Positions 10,157 through 19,822 of a stretch of 64,000 nucleotides of DNA are shown one piece after another (position 1 is the first letter of the stretch; the number at the start of each line of letters is the position of its first letter). The notes beneath the pieces are model-generated. The model made no database searches and was not told where the DNA came from. It saw only the letters and a list, made by a program, of their open reading frames with translations. Origin of the DNA: Heloderma charlesbogerti (lineage: Eukaryota > Chordata > Lepidosauria > Squamata > Helodermatidae). The DNA is taken from contig JANEZZ010002061.1 of the NCBI GenBank assembly GCA_026122225.1, positions 744,001-808,000 of the forward strand. The letters run 5' to 3'. The translations under genes were made by a program, and so were the position numbers.

Positions 10157-10470
10157 ATGGAGATAAAGTGGGGCTGTCTTCCCTATGATTGCTGCCATCC
10201 ACTTTTCCTCAGTTGGACCAGGAGCAATCCATGTGCTCACATGTAGGTTACTGTACCTCTCTTTTGGACTGAATAAGTGTAGGATTATTGAGAGCGGGGT
10301 GGGCAACCTGCAGCCCTAGAGCTGCATGCAGCCCCTGGCCTAATTCCAAAAGCCCTCTGCAAGTGATCAGTTCATACGTCTGGCAAGAGCTATCTGTCCC
10401 TCTCCTGGCAGCCTGCTGTGTGGGGGGAAAGTGCGGAAGAAAAAAGAAGGGAGCAGGAGAGAAAAGATAG

Positions 10471-10472
<2 letters not shown>

Positions 10473-10521
<49 letters not shown>
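10473..10521 (+). repeat. (AG)n microsatellite
   Basis: About 24 uninterrupted AG units. Confidence 0.95.
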
Positions 10522-10524
<3 letters not shown>

Positions 10525-10689
10525 GACTTTGGTCCTGCCCACCATTGGCTTTAGCTTGGCAAACTGCTACCATGTGCCCTGTGACAGATTCTAACCTCCC
10601 TGTCCCTGAGGGAGAGCAGTCCTCGACAGAAAAAAGGTTCCTGACTGCCCTGGTATGTCTGGATCAGGCTCAGCTTTAGGTTAAACTAA

Positions 10690-11290
10690 GGGGCAATCCA
10701 AAAGCAAGTCAATAAACAGGCAACAGTCAAAGGCACAGCTCTAGCAGGCAAGAGGGAGGGTTCCAAGAGAGAGGTCTGAAGAGCAGCCAAGGTCAAAACA
10801 CAGATCAGCAGTCAGCTACAATATGCAGTCCAAGAAGCAGAGTCAAGCAGGAGTCCAAGGTCAGTAGTAGCACAAAGGTTCGATCACAGGGCAAGGTCAG
10901 AAGTACAAGGTGCTGGAGCTGTCAGAAGACGTTTCCAGCAATGGCTAGACTAATATTGCAGGCTAATATTGCCAAAGCTTCCTGAGCTCAGCTGCAGTTT
11001 GCTACAGGCCTTGCTCCTGAGTCCCATCCTCTTGGGGAGTCCTTCTTTCTGTTAAAGCACTTCTTCTTAAAGAAGCCCTACTGGCCTGCCTCTTGAGGAA
11101 ACAACGCGCTCAGGGGCTAGGTGCTTGCCAGCCTCCCACTCAGAGGCGGAACTCCTGCCTCCTGTGGTAACAGAACCATGGTCATCTCCCCTGAGGGCCC
11201 AGGCTCCCCCAGGTCTCCTGAGACAGGTGGCTTGGTGCTGGCCATCTTTGGGAGCTCTAGATCCTCCTCAGAGAAGGATTCCTCCAGTGG
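10690..11290. other. Unassigned, possibly an old repeat
   Basis: Rich in variants of AAGTCAA, CCAAGGTC and CAAGAGAG, as in a degenerate interspersed repeat. Three exact CAAGGTCA octamers occur at 10788, 10856 and 10892. Confidence 0.35.
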
Positions 11291-11296
11291 GAGAAT

Positions 11297-12475
11297 ATCT
11301 GTTGTTGTTGATGTTCAGTCGTTAAGTCGTGTCCGACTCTTCGTGACCCCATAGACCACAGCACGCCAGGCCCTCCTGTCCTCCGCTCTCTCCCGGAGTG
11401 TGCTCAGGTTTGTATTCATTGCATCGGTGGCGCTATCGAGCCATCTCATCCTCTGCCGTCCCCTTCTCCTTTTGTCTTCAATCTTTCCTAGCATCAGGGT
11501 CTTTTCCAGTGACTTTTCTCTTCACATTAGGTGGCCAAAATATTTGAGCTTCAGCTTCAGTATCTGTCCTTCCAAGGAGCAGTCAGGGTTGATTTCCTTT
11601 AGGATTGACTGATTTGACCTCCTTGCAGTCCAGGGGACTCGTAAGAGTCTTCTCCAGCACCACAGTTCGAAAGCATCAATTCTTCGGTGTTCAGCCTTCC
11701 TTATAGTCCAGCTCTCACAGCCATACGTTGCTACTGGGAAAACCATAGCTTTGATTATATGAACCTTTGTCGGCAAGGTGATGTCTCTGCTTCTTACTAT
11801 GCTGTCTAGGTTTGCCATAGCTTTCCTCCCAAGGAGCAAGCGTCTTTTAATTTCATGGCTACAGTCACTGTCTGCGGTGATCTTGGAGCCCAAGAAAATA
11901 AAATCTGTCACTGCTTCCATTTCTTCCCCTTCTATATGCCAGGAAGTGATGGGGCCAGATGCCATGATCTTCGTTTTTTTAATGCTGAGTTTCAAACCAG
12001 CTTTTGCACTCTCCACTTTCACCCTCAACAAGAGGCTCTTTAGATCCCCTTCACTTTCTGCCATTAGGCTGGTATCATCTGCTTATCTGAGGTTGTTGAT
12101 AATTCTCCCGGCAATCTTAATTCCGACCTGTGATTCATCCAACTTGGTGTTGGATGAATCAATTGGGTACTCCTTTCCCAATTTTGAACCAATTGGTTGT
12201 TCCATGTCTGGTTCTTACTGTTGCTTCTTGACCGTCGTACAGGTTTCTCAAGTGACAGGTAAGGTGGTCTGGTACTCCCATCTCTTTCAGAATTTGCCAG
12301 AGTTTGTTGTGATCCACACAATCAAAGGCTTTAGTGTAGTCAATGAAGCAGAAATAGACGTTTTTCTGGAATTCTCTTGCTTTCCCCATGATCCAGCGAA
12401 TGTTGCTGATTTGATCTCTAGTTCCTCTGCCTCTTCGAAACCAAGCTTGTACTTCCGGTAGTTCTATGTATTTAT
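11297..12475 (-). mobile_element. BovB (RTE) LINE, 5'-truncated, with reverse transcriptase part
   Basis: On the minus strand it encodes [20 protein letters not shown] of the reverse transcriptase, then the thumb and C-terminal region ([40 protein letters not shown]) and the BovB tail at 11297. The stretch that should carry the [11 protein letters not shown] and YADD motifs is missing and replaced by a small hairpin at 12131-12161. Compare the copy at 25024-26145, which keeps more of this stretch. Confidence 0.93.
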
Positions 12476-12529
12476 GAGGAATGGACACAGAGAAAGCAGT
12501 GTATGCGTGTGCCACAAATCTATGCACCA

Positions 12530-12620
12530 AAAACAACAATGTGCCTCATGGCACCTTAAAGACTAGCCCAATTTTTATGGCATAAGCTTTTGTGTATTAA
12601 AGAGTTCACTTCATCAGATG
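12530..12620. repeat. Interspersed repeat (GGCATAAGCTTTTGTG type)
   Basis: GGCACCTTAAAGACTAGCCC, GGCATAAGCTTTTGTG and TTCACTTCATCAGATGCATG form a motif block common in reptile interspersed repeats. A second block with CTGACGAAGTGGACTGC and TTAGTCTTTAAGGTGCCACA is at 13680-13770 in the opposite sense. Family uncertain. Confidence 0.5.
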
Positions 12621-12621
12621 C

Positions 12622-12772
12622 ATGATGTGTTACCTCGGCCTTCCCCGATGTGTGCCCTCCAGATGTTGTGGACTACAACTCTAATTAGCCCCAGCCAGCA
12701 TGGCCATTGGCACAGATAATAGGAGTTGTAGTCCACAACATCTGGAGGGGACCACAGTGGGAAGGGCTGTGT
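12622..12772. mobile_element. Palindromic MITE-like repeat
   Basis: GTGCCCTCCAGATGTTGTGG at the left and CCACAACATCTGGAGGGGAC at the right are near-perfect inverted repeats. Confidence 0.85.
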
Positions 12773-13002
12773 TATCCTGAGTTACTGGTATGGGGGTGGG
12801 GGTGGAGTGGGGAATTGTAAACAGTCAAGTCAGAAAGTACAGACAGTAATAATTAGGTCATTAACTGTGGCCATTCATGAAACAGTTGTTGGTGATAAAA
12901 CAGACATCCTGGCATTGGTAAGCTCATTACCACATGTAGTGTGATAACAACAACAACACCTTTATCCTGATTCAAAGCACAGGTGATAGGATTAAGCCTC
13001 TT

Positions 13003-13316
13003 TGTTGTTGTTCAGTCGTTCAGTCGTGTCCGACTCTTCGTGACCCCATGGACCATAGCATGCCAGGCCTTCCTGTCCTGAGCACTCTCCCGGAGTGTGC
13101 TCATGTTCATATTCATTGCATCGGTGATGCTATCTAGCCATCTCATCCTCTGCCGTCCCCTTCTCCTTTTGCCTTCAGTCTTTCCCAGCATCAGGGTCTT
13201 TTCCAGGGAGTTTTCTCTTCGCGTTAGGTGGCCAAAATATTTGAGCTTCAGCTTCAGGATCTGTCCTTCCAATGAGCATTCAGGGTTGATTTCCTTTAGG
13301 ATTGACTTTGGTGTCC
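13003..13316 (-). mobile_element. BovB LINE 3' end, short copy
   Basis: Minus strand encodes [20 protein letters not shown] through [12 protein letters not shown], then the AAC tail at 13003. Confidence 0.92.
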
Positions 13317-13644
13317 TGTAATTCAGTGGTTTCACATCACAGTCTCCCTTTTAAGTTCCATTGCTCAAGAACGGCCACTTTAAGGTCAGTTATACAATGT
13401 CCTGGAAGGCTGAAATGTTCCCACACTGGTTTCTGAATCATGATGTCAGTTTTGTGTCTATTCATTCTTTTGCATAGGATACCCACGTGTGTTAATTAGC
13501 TTACCAATGCTGCGATGTTTGTCTTATCACCAACTGTCTTTGTGAGCGGCCACTGTTAAAAACGTAATCACCACATCCATACTTTTTGCATTTCATTTCC
13601 CCCTCACCTCACTGTTTATAATCCACCCCCACAAACAGTCTGTG

Positions 13645-13671
13645 TGTCTATGTCTATGTCTATGTCTATGT
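13645..13671 (+). repeat. (TCTATG)n repeat
   Basis: Four to five tandem TCTATG units. Confidence 0.9.
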
Positions 13672-13855
13672 CAGGTTAACACTTCATATACCTGACGAAG
13701 TGGACTGCATCCCCAAACGCTTATGCCAGAATACACGTGTTAGTCTTTAAGGTGCCACAGGATTTGGTGTTGATTTTGCTGCAGCAAACTGGCATGACTG
13801 TTCCTCTAGACATTGATGTGGGTCTCCATTTTTTCACCCATATGAGTGTATTTCA

Positions 13856-14209
13856 CAGGGCTGGTGTCAAGGGTAGGCATGGTGGGGGGCACTTGTTGAG
13901 GGCCCACACCCCAGCAGGGCCCCACTGACAAGAGCCCCCTGGACTTGCTCCTCCTCTTCACCATTGCAACCTGTTTGTCCCCCCCCCCCCCCGCTCTGGC
14001 CCAGACAGTGGCGTTGGTGAGAAAAAGGAACAGGAGATGCCGCTGCCCACGTACTCACTGGCTCTCCGCCTCTCAAGCAAGCAAATAGTAGCAAGATGAG
14101 AAAGAGGATGAGGAACCAGAGTGACTTGTGACAACGGTGGTGAGAAAGTGGACTCAGGGAGGGAGGGGGCCCGTGGAGGGGGCCTTGCCCAAACCTGGAG
14201 CTGGCACTG
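13856..14209 (-). mobile_element. hAT-like non-autonomous element (CAGGGCTGG family)
   Basis: Begins CAGGGCTGGTGTCAAGG and ends GAGCTGGCACTG, so the termini are inverted. Internal markers GGGCCCACACCCCAGCAGG, CTCTGGCCCAGACAG and CACTGGCTCTC recur at 31475, 34283, 40243 and 60368. Confidence 0.65.
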
Positions 14210-14759
14210 TTTTCACCAAGAGAATCTTAATCCCAGACTCGTACACCTGCCTCATAGCCTAGGAAATAGCGAACATCTCCTCCGATAATATCATGATGCA
14301 GTGTAGCCTCTGGAAAACAGACTACAAAAGCCTGAGAGGTACTCGTCTGTTCCTTTGCGGCGTGTGTAGGTCCTACAGAAGACGATGACCGTGGGTGAGT
14401 CGAGGACCTCTTTCTACTGGCACATGGTGATGACTCCCAAGCTGAGGAAGATCACATTGTATTCTGCTACTGTATGGTATGAACATTGCTCCCTGAGATA
14501 CAAATGGTTGACTGAACTTATTTCCAGCATTTGAAAGAAAAGGAAGATAGCTCTTGTTGCTTGAAGTTGTTGCAACTAACTGTAGTGAGAATTAGAACGC
14601 ACAGTAACTCTTTTCCCCCTCAGGAAAGGCTTTCCTTTGTGTGCAGCAGATTAGATATGTTTATTGTCTTATTTGATCACATATAAAATTGTGTAATAAC
14701 AACTAAGACTAACACATTTATTGTGGCATAAGATTAATATATAAAATATATATTTGCAT
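14210..14759. other. Pseudogene intron 3, unassigned
   Basis: Position where exons 4-6 of the duplicate might have lain; no convincing match to any of them is seen. Confidence 0.4.
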
Positions 14760-14817
14760 ATATGTATGTATGTGTGTGAGTGTGAGTGTGTGTGTGTGTG
14801 TGTGTGTATACAACACA
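14760..14817 (+). repeat. (TG)n microsatellite
   Basis: TATG followed by TGTGAG and an uninterrupted TG run. Confidence 0.92.
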
Positions 14818-14948
14818 TACACATACATGGGGTGTAGGGAGAAGGGTGAAATGTTAGCATTGAGGTCCGGGGAGAATGAAATGCAAGAAATAGAGATGGT
14901 GATGATGATTTACGTGATGTTAAAGCTTAGATGTATGTAAAATAATTA

Positions 14949-15279
14949 CAGTGGCTATTCAGAAAGCAGCGTTTCTGAATAGCCACTGTGTGACTGTGGC
15001 TGGATCAGATGTCTCTAGGAACGGGTGCAATTGGTGCACCAGCTTCAGCTGTGCAAATGCACTCCTGGCCACTGCTGAAACCTGGGCATCCAGGCTCAGG
15101 CCAAGTCTAAGAGCTCCCAAACTGTGAACCTGAGTCTCCAGGGGGAGTGTAACTCCATCCAACACAGGTTGAATCCCCATCTTCTGATTTGCCTCTGGAC
15201 TGACCAAAAGCACTTCTGTCTTGTCTGGATTAAGCTTCAATTTGTTTGCCCTCATCCAGTCCATCATCACCATCATCAT
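14949..15279 (-). mobile_element. L2 LINE ORF2 fragment with terminal hairpin
   Basis: Minus strand reads WMRANKLKLNPDKTEVLLVS, then SLGALRLGLSLDAQVSAVAR and FAQLKLVHQLHPFLE, typical of L2 reverse transcriptase downstream of the catalytic region. The fragment ends in a perfect 17-bp hairpin at 14949-14988. Confidence 0.85.
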
Positions 15280-16290
15280 TATATTTATTTATATCCCTCC
15301 TTTTCCCCAATACTGGGACTCAAGGCGGCTTTACAACGTTAAAACTTATACAATTAAAACCTATAAATAGAAATAGAAATACAAATGTACAAAAGTTTAA
15401 AATATAATTAAATCATCAGTATTAAAATTGTAAAAATATCAAAACATTAAAAGACAACAAGAAAAATAGTATCCATCTGTCATATTTTCACAGGTCCAGA
15501 CTAGTTATCCCCAAAGGCCTGCTGGAACAAAAAAGTGTTTACATGCCTATGAAAGCATATCAAGGAGGGTGCCACTCTCGCCTCCCTGAGAAGGGAGTTC
15601 CAGAGCTTTGAGGCAGCCACCGAGAAGGCCCTCTCCTGCGTTCCCACCAGGCGTGCCTGTGATGATGGCGGGATAGCGAGAAGGGCTTCCCCTGAAGATC
15701 TCAGGGAACGAGTAGGCCCATAAGGGAGAATACGGTCTTTCAGATAACCTGGACCCGAGCTGTATAGGGCTTTATAGGACATGATCAGCACTTTGAATTG
15801 TGCCCGGAAACAGACTGGGAGCCAGTGAAGCTGTTTTAACAGGGGAGTTGTATGCTCCCTGTAACAAACCCCAGTCAGCAGTCTGGCAGCAGCTCTTTCA
15901 ACCAGCTGAAGTTTCTGAACGCTCTTCAGAGGCAGCCCCACGTAGAGCGCGTTACAGTAATCCAGACGGGATGTAACTAAGGCATCTGTCACCATGGCCA
16001 AGTCAGGCATCTCAAGGAACGGGCGCAGCTGGCGCACTAGTGTTAACTGTGCAAACGCACTCCTGGCCACCACCGAAACCTGGGCATCCAGGCTCAGGGC
16101 TGAACCCAGAAGTACACCCAAGCTGCGAACCTGTGTCTTCAGGGTGAGTGTAACCCCATCCAGCACAAGCTGAATCCCTATTCCCTGATCTACCTTACGA
16201 CTGAAAGATTACCAACATCAGGCACCGATTTAGAACCAGAACAGCTTCCTTGGATTTAGACAGAATGGAGAGATAGGGTTGAGTGTCATC
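15280..16290 (-). mobile_element. L2 LINE, C-terminal ORF2 and 3' UTR
   Basis: Minus-strand frame at 15501-16166 reads SLDAQVSVVARSAFAQLTLV, SRLDYCNALYVGLPLK, LVERAAARLLTG and LHWLPVCFRAQFKVLIMSYK, the L2 C-terminal signature, ending in HVNTFLFQQAF. The A/T-rich 3' UTR follows at 15280-15500. Second L2 copy abutting the previous one. Confidence 0.92.
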
Positions 16291-16369
16291 AGCATACTAG
16301 TGATGCTGAACTCCCAAACTCTGGCCATCTCTCCCAACAGTTTCGTGTATATGTTAAATAGCAGTTGCT

Positions 16370-16608
16370 GATGGTTTGATGGTTTCCCGGCTTTTGTGCA
16401 GATTTCCCTCCATTCTAAAAGGTTGAAACGCCTCTCCTAAGGCTTAGTTCCTGGCTGAAAGAGCTGTAAGCTGAAATATGCTTGCACTTTCGGTATTTTG
16501 CCTTCAGCCCCTTTTGCCTTCAGCCCCACCCACCACTGGAATGCATCCCCCAACAGCTTCTCCAAAATGGAATTTGGCCCGTGGGCTGAAAGATGTTTGA
16601 CACCCCTG
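16370..16608 (-). mobile_element. hAT-like non-autonomous repeat
   Basis: GGTTTCCCGGCTTTTGTGCA, TTCTAAAAGGTTGAAACGCC and TCTCCTAAGGCTTAG, ending GGGCTGAAAG..TGACACCCCTG. The last bases read CAGGGGTGTCA on the minus strand, a usual hAT terminus. Ends 29 bases before exon 7 of the pseudogene. Confidence 0.7.
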
Positions 16609-16637
16609 GTATAACTGGCCTCCTGTTTGCCTTGCAG

Positions 16638-16852
16638 GTTTGGTGTCCCATTCACCTATTATGGCATCAGTCTAAACGTCAGTGGCTTTAGCTTGGACCC
16701 GTACATGATGCAGTTTATCTTTAGGGCCATTGAAATCCCTGCCAAACTCAGAGTGTATTTTGTCCTGGGTCATGTGGGATGCAGGCGCTGCCAGACGTAG
16801 TCTCTGATTGCCGTGGGATCACTGATTGCACTGAATGTGGCCATCCCTGCAG
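16638..16852 (+). pseudogene. Pseudogene exon 7 (stop, GC donor)
   Basis: Exactly 215 nt after TTGCAG. Reads FGVPFTYYGISLNVSGFSLD and EIPAKLRVYFVLGH, matching [18 protein letters not shown] and [17 protein letters not shown] replaces the Trp of SQAWSLI. The donor is GCGAGA in place of GTAAGT. Confidence 0.9.
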
Positions 16853-16871
16853 GCGAGAGGTTCTTCTCACC

Positions 16872-16997
16872 CACCCTCCCCCAACCTGGTACCTTACCAA
16901 TGTTTTGGACTACAGCTCTCATCATCCTTGACTATGGGCCATGCTGGCTGGGGCTGATGGGAGTTGTCATCTGGAGGGCACCAGGTTGGGGAAAGTG
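16872..16997. mobile_element. Palindromic MITE-like repeat
   Basis: CCCCAACCTGGTACC at the left, GGCACCAGGTTGGGG at the right; central GCCATGCTGGCTGGGGCTG. Confidence 0.85.
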
Positions 16998-17007
16998 TCA
17001 TCTACCC

Positions 17008-17125
17008 TAACTGGCATCAGCTCTCCGGGGTTTCAGGCAGAGATGATCTTTCCCTGATCCTCTGTAACAGGGGAAGCCAAGGGTGGAGCCTGGGACTTCC
17101 TGCGTGCGGAGGGTATGCTTTGGAC
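17008..17125 (-). mobile_element. tRNA-derived SINE, diverged
   Basis: CTCTCCGGGGTTTCAGGCAG and GGAGCCTGGGACTTCCTGCG match, in order, the same SINE at 19372 and 41180. Confidence 0.5.
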
Positions 17126-17204
17126 CCTCCCAGGTCCACTTACTTCACTTACATCAGAGGCTGCTTTCAGTGATGACTTACTCCACAGCCCTGAAAAGGC
17201 AGAG

Positions 17205-17345
17205 GGTCTAGGCAACCTGATGCTCTCCAGATGTTTTCGACTAGAACCCCCATCAGACCCAGCCAACATGGCCAATGGTCAGGAATTCTGGGAGTTGTCT
17301 TCTGAAACATCTGGAGGACACCAGGTTGCCTGTCTCTGGTCTACA
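17205..17345. mobile_element. Palindromic MITE-like repeat
   Basis: GGCAACCTGATGCTCTCCAG..GTTTTC at the left and GAAACATCTGGAGGACACC..GGTTGCC at the right form the inverted halves. Confidence 0.85.
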
Positions 17346-17462
17346 GTCTAGGGGTGGGAAGCCTTTTTCCTGTGGAGGGGGGATGCAGCTTAAATAAGCC
17401 ATGCTGGGCTGCGGTGATCATGCAAACCAGCCTACGTCAGCGGGTGGGAAGCCTTGTCAATT

Positions 17463-17606
17463 CCACCATGTTTACGTAGCCTATCATGGCCGACTTAAAA
17501 AAAAACAAAAAAACCACGCGCATACACAAATGGCGTACATCAGAATTGATGTACATCAGAAATTGATGTACATCAGAAATGGCGCATCAGAATTGATGTG
17601 CACACT
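17463..17606 (+). repeat. Fragment of the nested-palindrome family plus short tandem repeat
   Basis: 17465-17535 matches 2552-2613: GTTTACGTAGCCTATCATGG, then A/C-rich linker, then CGCGCATACACAAATGGCG. It is followed at once by four units of CATCAGAA(A)TTGATG with GTA or GC joints (17534-17602). This shows the 2247-3549 element is not unique. Confidence 0.75.
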
Positions 17607-17796
17607 TTTTTCTTTTTATTGACTATATTTCAGTTGCCAAACGGTCTCTTCCCTGCCATATGTACACTGGCAGAACATTGGATCTCAGCCCACCTCATGT
17701 CTGACAGACATGTCCTGTAGCTCCTGGCCATCATGGGCCATTAATGTTAATGTTCTCTTTCTCGGTATGCCACTCACCCTCTCCTTTATGTCTTTG

Positions 17797-17799
<3 letters not shown>

Positions 17800-17830
<31 letters not shown>
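17800..17830 (+). repeat. (CA)n microsatellite
   Basis: Uninterrupted CA run. Confidence 0.95.
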
Positions 17831-17831
<1 letters not shown>

Positions 17832-17832
<1 letters not shown>

Positions 17833-18213
17833 AGTGGTGTAGTGGTAAAGATTGAAGGGCAGGCACTCACCATGACAGCCCCCATAGCCACGCCCCCAAG
17901 GATAGTCCAAAACCTCAGGCAGCTGTGTTGGTGCCGATCAACAAACCAGTCCTAGGAGTCTCCGCCTCCACCAGGGGCAGGTCTTTTGCAGAGCTGATGG
18001 ATCTTAATTGCCGTTCAAGCCAAGGCCACCCCGAAATATTTACATCGCAACAAGGAGCAAGATGTTGTGGCTGGGAAATTTCTTCCCCACAAACCATTAT
18101 GCAGCTCTCAGAGGGAATTCGGGGGTGGGTTGGGGGGAGATGACGTCAGCGCCCTGCTATCCCAAAAGTGCTTGCACCATGTCCCTGGGAGACCTAGGTC
18201 CACTACACCACTG
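17832..18213. mobile_element. Non-autonomous DNA transposon with perfect 14-bp terminal inverted repeats
   Basis: Starts CAGTGGTGTAGTGG and ends CCACTACACCACTG, exact reverse complements. 382 bp, no transposase. No clear target-site duplication is seen. The same family, with other elements inserted, is at 48070-48974, and a rearranged copy is at 37543-37880. Probably hAT by its CAGTGG terminus. Confidence 0.8.
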
Positions 18214-18416
18214 GATGCAGTGGAAGCCATTCTCAGAGCAGCCGTCCACGGAGCAAGAGTGGTCCAGCCACATCCAGAGGGCTGGATGCTGCTGCTGCTG
18301 CGGGCTGCGTGGAATGAGGCCGAGGGTCACAGGTCGAGAAGGAAGAGTGTTTCTCTGGAGCGGTCACTTGCATCATTGCATTGGTTGAGTCGCACCTCCT
18401 GTTGTTACTTCATCAG

Positions 18417-18511
18417 AGCACGGACATGTCCATTCAGCTGTGGCCATCTTGGGGAGCCTCCTTCACTACTGTCTTCCTATATACAGCTGAACTTTACCTC
18501 ACTGTACTCAG
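18417..18511 (+). pseudogene. Pseudogene exon 8 (about 14-nt deletion)
   Basis: 95 nt against 109. The 5' part aligns with TCAGTGGTTGCCATCATGGG; about 14 nt covering KGFSEA are lost, and the exon ends TTVFLYTAELYLTVLR before GTAAGG. The deletion breaks the frame. Confidence 0.82.
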
Positions 18512-18644
18512 GTAAGGGGCTGAGCCACCAATCCAGCCCACAGGCCACATGTTTCCAGAGGGTTGGGGCTGGAAGAATCAAGCCCACCCCCTCAGTTGGA
18601 CAACTTCTTAGGGGGGGCAACGTTTTGGTCATTGTAAGTGCACC

Positions 18645-18945
18645 TTGGAAAAGAAGGAAAGATTCCTCCTGTGCAAGCACCGAGTCACTGCTGACTCCTA
18701 GAGGGATGCTGCTCGCGCTGGCGTTTTCATGGCAGACTATGGTGGGGTGGTTTGCCATTGCCTTCCCCAGTCATGACCACCTTTCCCCCAGCAAGCTGGG
18801 TACTCATTTTACCGACCTCAGAAGGATGGAAGGCAGAGTCGACCTGAGCCGGCTACCTGGGACCCGGCTTCTGCTGGGATCAAACTCAGGTTGTGGGGAG
18901 AGTTTCGGTTGCAATACTGCTGCCTACCACTCTGTGCCACATGAA
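18645..18945 (-). mobile_element. tRNA-derived SINE (Sauria-type), antisense
   Basis: The minus strand starts with a tRNA-like head (GTGGCACAGAGTGGTAGGCA, then GAGTTTGATCCCAGC as box B). The unique body follows (AAATGAGTACCCAGCTTGC, GGCAATGGCAAACCACC). It ends with GTCAGCAGTGACTCGGTGC. The Sauria label is from memory of the family and is tentative. Confidence 0.7.
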
Positions 18946-18974
18946 TGCACAATACCTGCCTTATATTCAGATTT

Positions 18975-19067
18975 GGATAGCTCCTTTAGAGTTCTGGCTG
19001 GCCCTGACTGAAACCCAGAATGGATACACAGCCCCACTCAAATTGGAGTCACCAGCCTCCACTGCCT
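18975..19067. mobile_element. Half copy of the GTGGAGGCTGGTGG palindromic repeat
   Basis: TCCTTTAGAGTTCTGGCTGG, then GACTGAAACCCAGAATGG and CCAGCCTCCACTG. Full palindromic copies are at 35016, 39034 and 40493. Confidence 0.75.
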
Positions 19068-19371
19068 TATTGTTATCTCTGATCACTGGTTGGAGATAGC
19101 ATGGGGATTCCCCTTCAAGTACTGCATGCAGTGACACTGGATTATAACAGGGACTTGGCTGACACCTGGAGGAACTCCCTTTCTCTGCCATGCCTTTCTC
19201 TGCATGGAGAAAGGTAAAATGGGCATGGTGGGGTAGATGATGTCCGTGGAGAGGGCTGGGCTTTGGGGCAGGGCCCTTCCCCTGATGTCATCCGGCCCAC
19301 TGGATTGATCGCAGGGGGAGGCAATCTGGTCCCTAGTCCAAAAAAGGTTCCCCACCCCTGGATTATAGGAA

Positions 19372-19553
19372 GTTCCCTTATATTGAGTGGGGACCTCGTT
19401 CCATCTAGCCCAGTATTGCTGACCCTGACTGGTAGCAACTCTCCAGGGTTTCAGGCAGGATTCCTCCCTAGCCCTACCTGGACATGCCAGGGATCGAACC
19501 TGGGGTGGTCTACATGCAAAGCATGTGCTCTACCACTGAGCTACAGACCCTCC
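19372..19553 (-). mobile_element. tRNA-derived SINE, antisense
   Basis: The minus strand begins GTCTGTAGCTCAGTGGTAGA, continues with GCATGTAGACCACC and a box B of GGTTCGATCCCTGG, then the body CTGAAACCCTGGAGAG. Ends in GATGGAACGAGG sequence. It is a repeat, not a functional tRNA gene. Confidence 0.85.
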
Positions 19554-19608
19554 CCTTCGAAGGAGGAGGTTTGCTAGCAATACCTCTTGGCCCTTGCTGT
19601 CTTTGCAG

Positions 19609-19822
19609 ACAACGCAGCATTGGCTGCTGTTCGTTTGTGGCACGGACTGCCAGCTCCATAGCTCCTCTGGTCATGTTACTGGATGGCACCTGGAGACACC
19701 TCCCACCCATGATATCCAGTGTGGTGGCACGTGGCAGGGCTGTCTGGGATGGTGGCCTTTTTGCTAATGGAAACCACCAATGTCAAGTTGCCAGAGACTA
19801 TTAAAGATGTGGAAGATGATGG
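19609..19822 (+). pseudogene. Pseudogene exon 9 (7-nt duplication)
   Basis: 214 nt against 207. Reads RQRSIGCCSFVARTASSIAP, LVMLLDGTWRHLPPM, then after a frame change GMVAFLLMETTNVKLPETIK. The extra bases are a tandem GTGGCAC/GTGGCAG at 19724-19737. The end LPETIKDVEDDG is close to [11 protein letters not shown] of the intact gene. Donor GTGAGT is good. Confidence 0.9.

Noticed and set aside
14341..14480. Searched as exon 4 or 5 of the pseudogene
   Set aside because: No [16 protein letters not shown] or SESARWLL equivalent in any frame.
14596..14650. Possible exon 6 remnant of the pseudogene (CCTCAG then GGAAAGGCTTTCCTTTG)
   Set aside because: About 25 bases resemble the end of exon 6, but the upstream part does not align and the donor is missing; too weak to call.
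18067..19011. Open frame of 314 codons on the + strand
   Set aside because: It runs through a DNA-element end, a pseudogene exon in the wrong frame and an antisense SINE, so it is a chance open frame.
19484..19555. tRNA gene on the - strand
   Set aside because: Boxes A and B are present but the cloverleaf is poor and a SINE body follows; same sequence recurs at 41300 and 26940.
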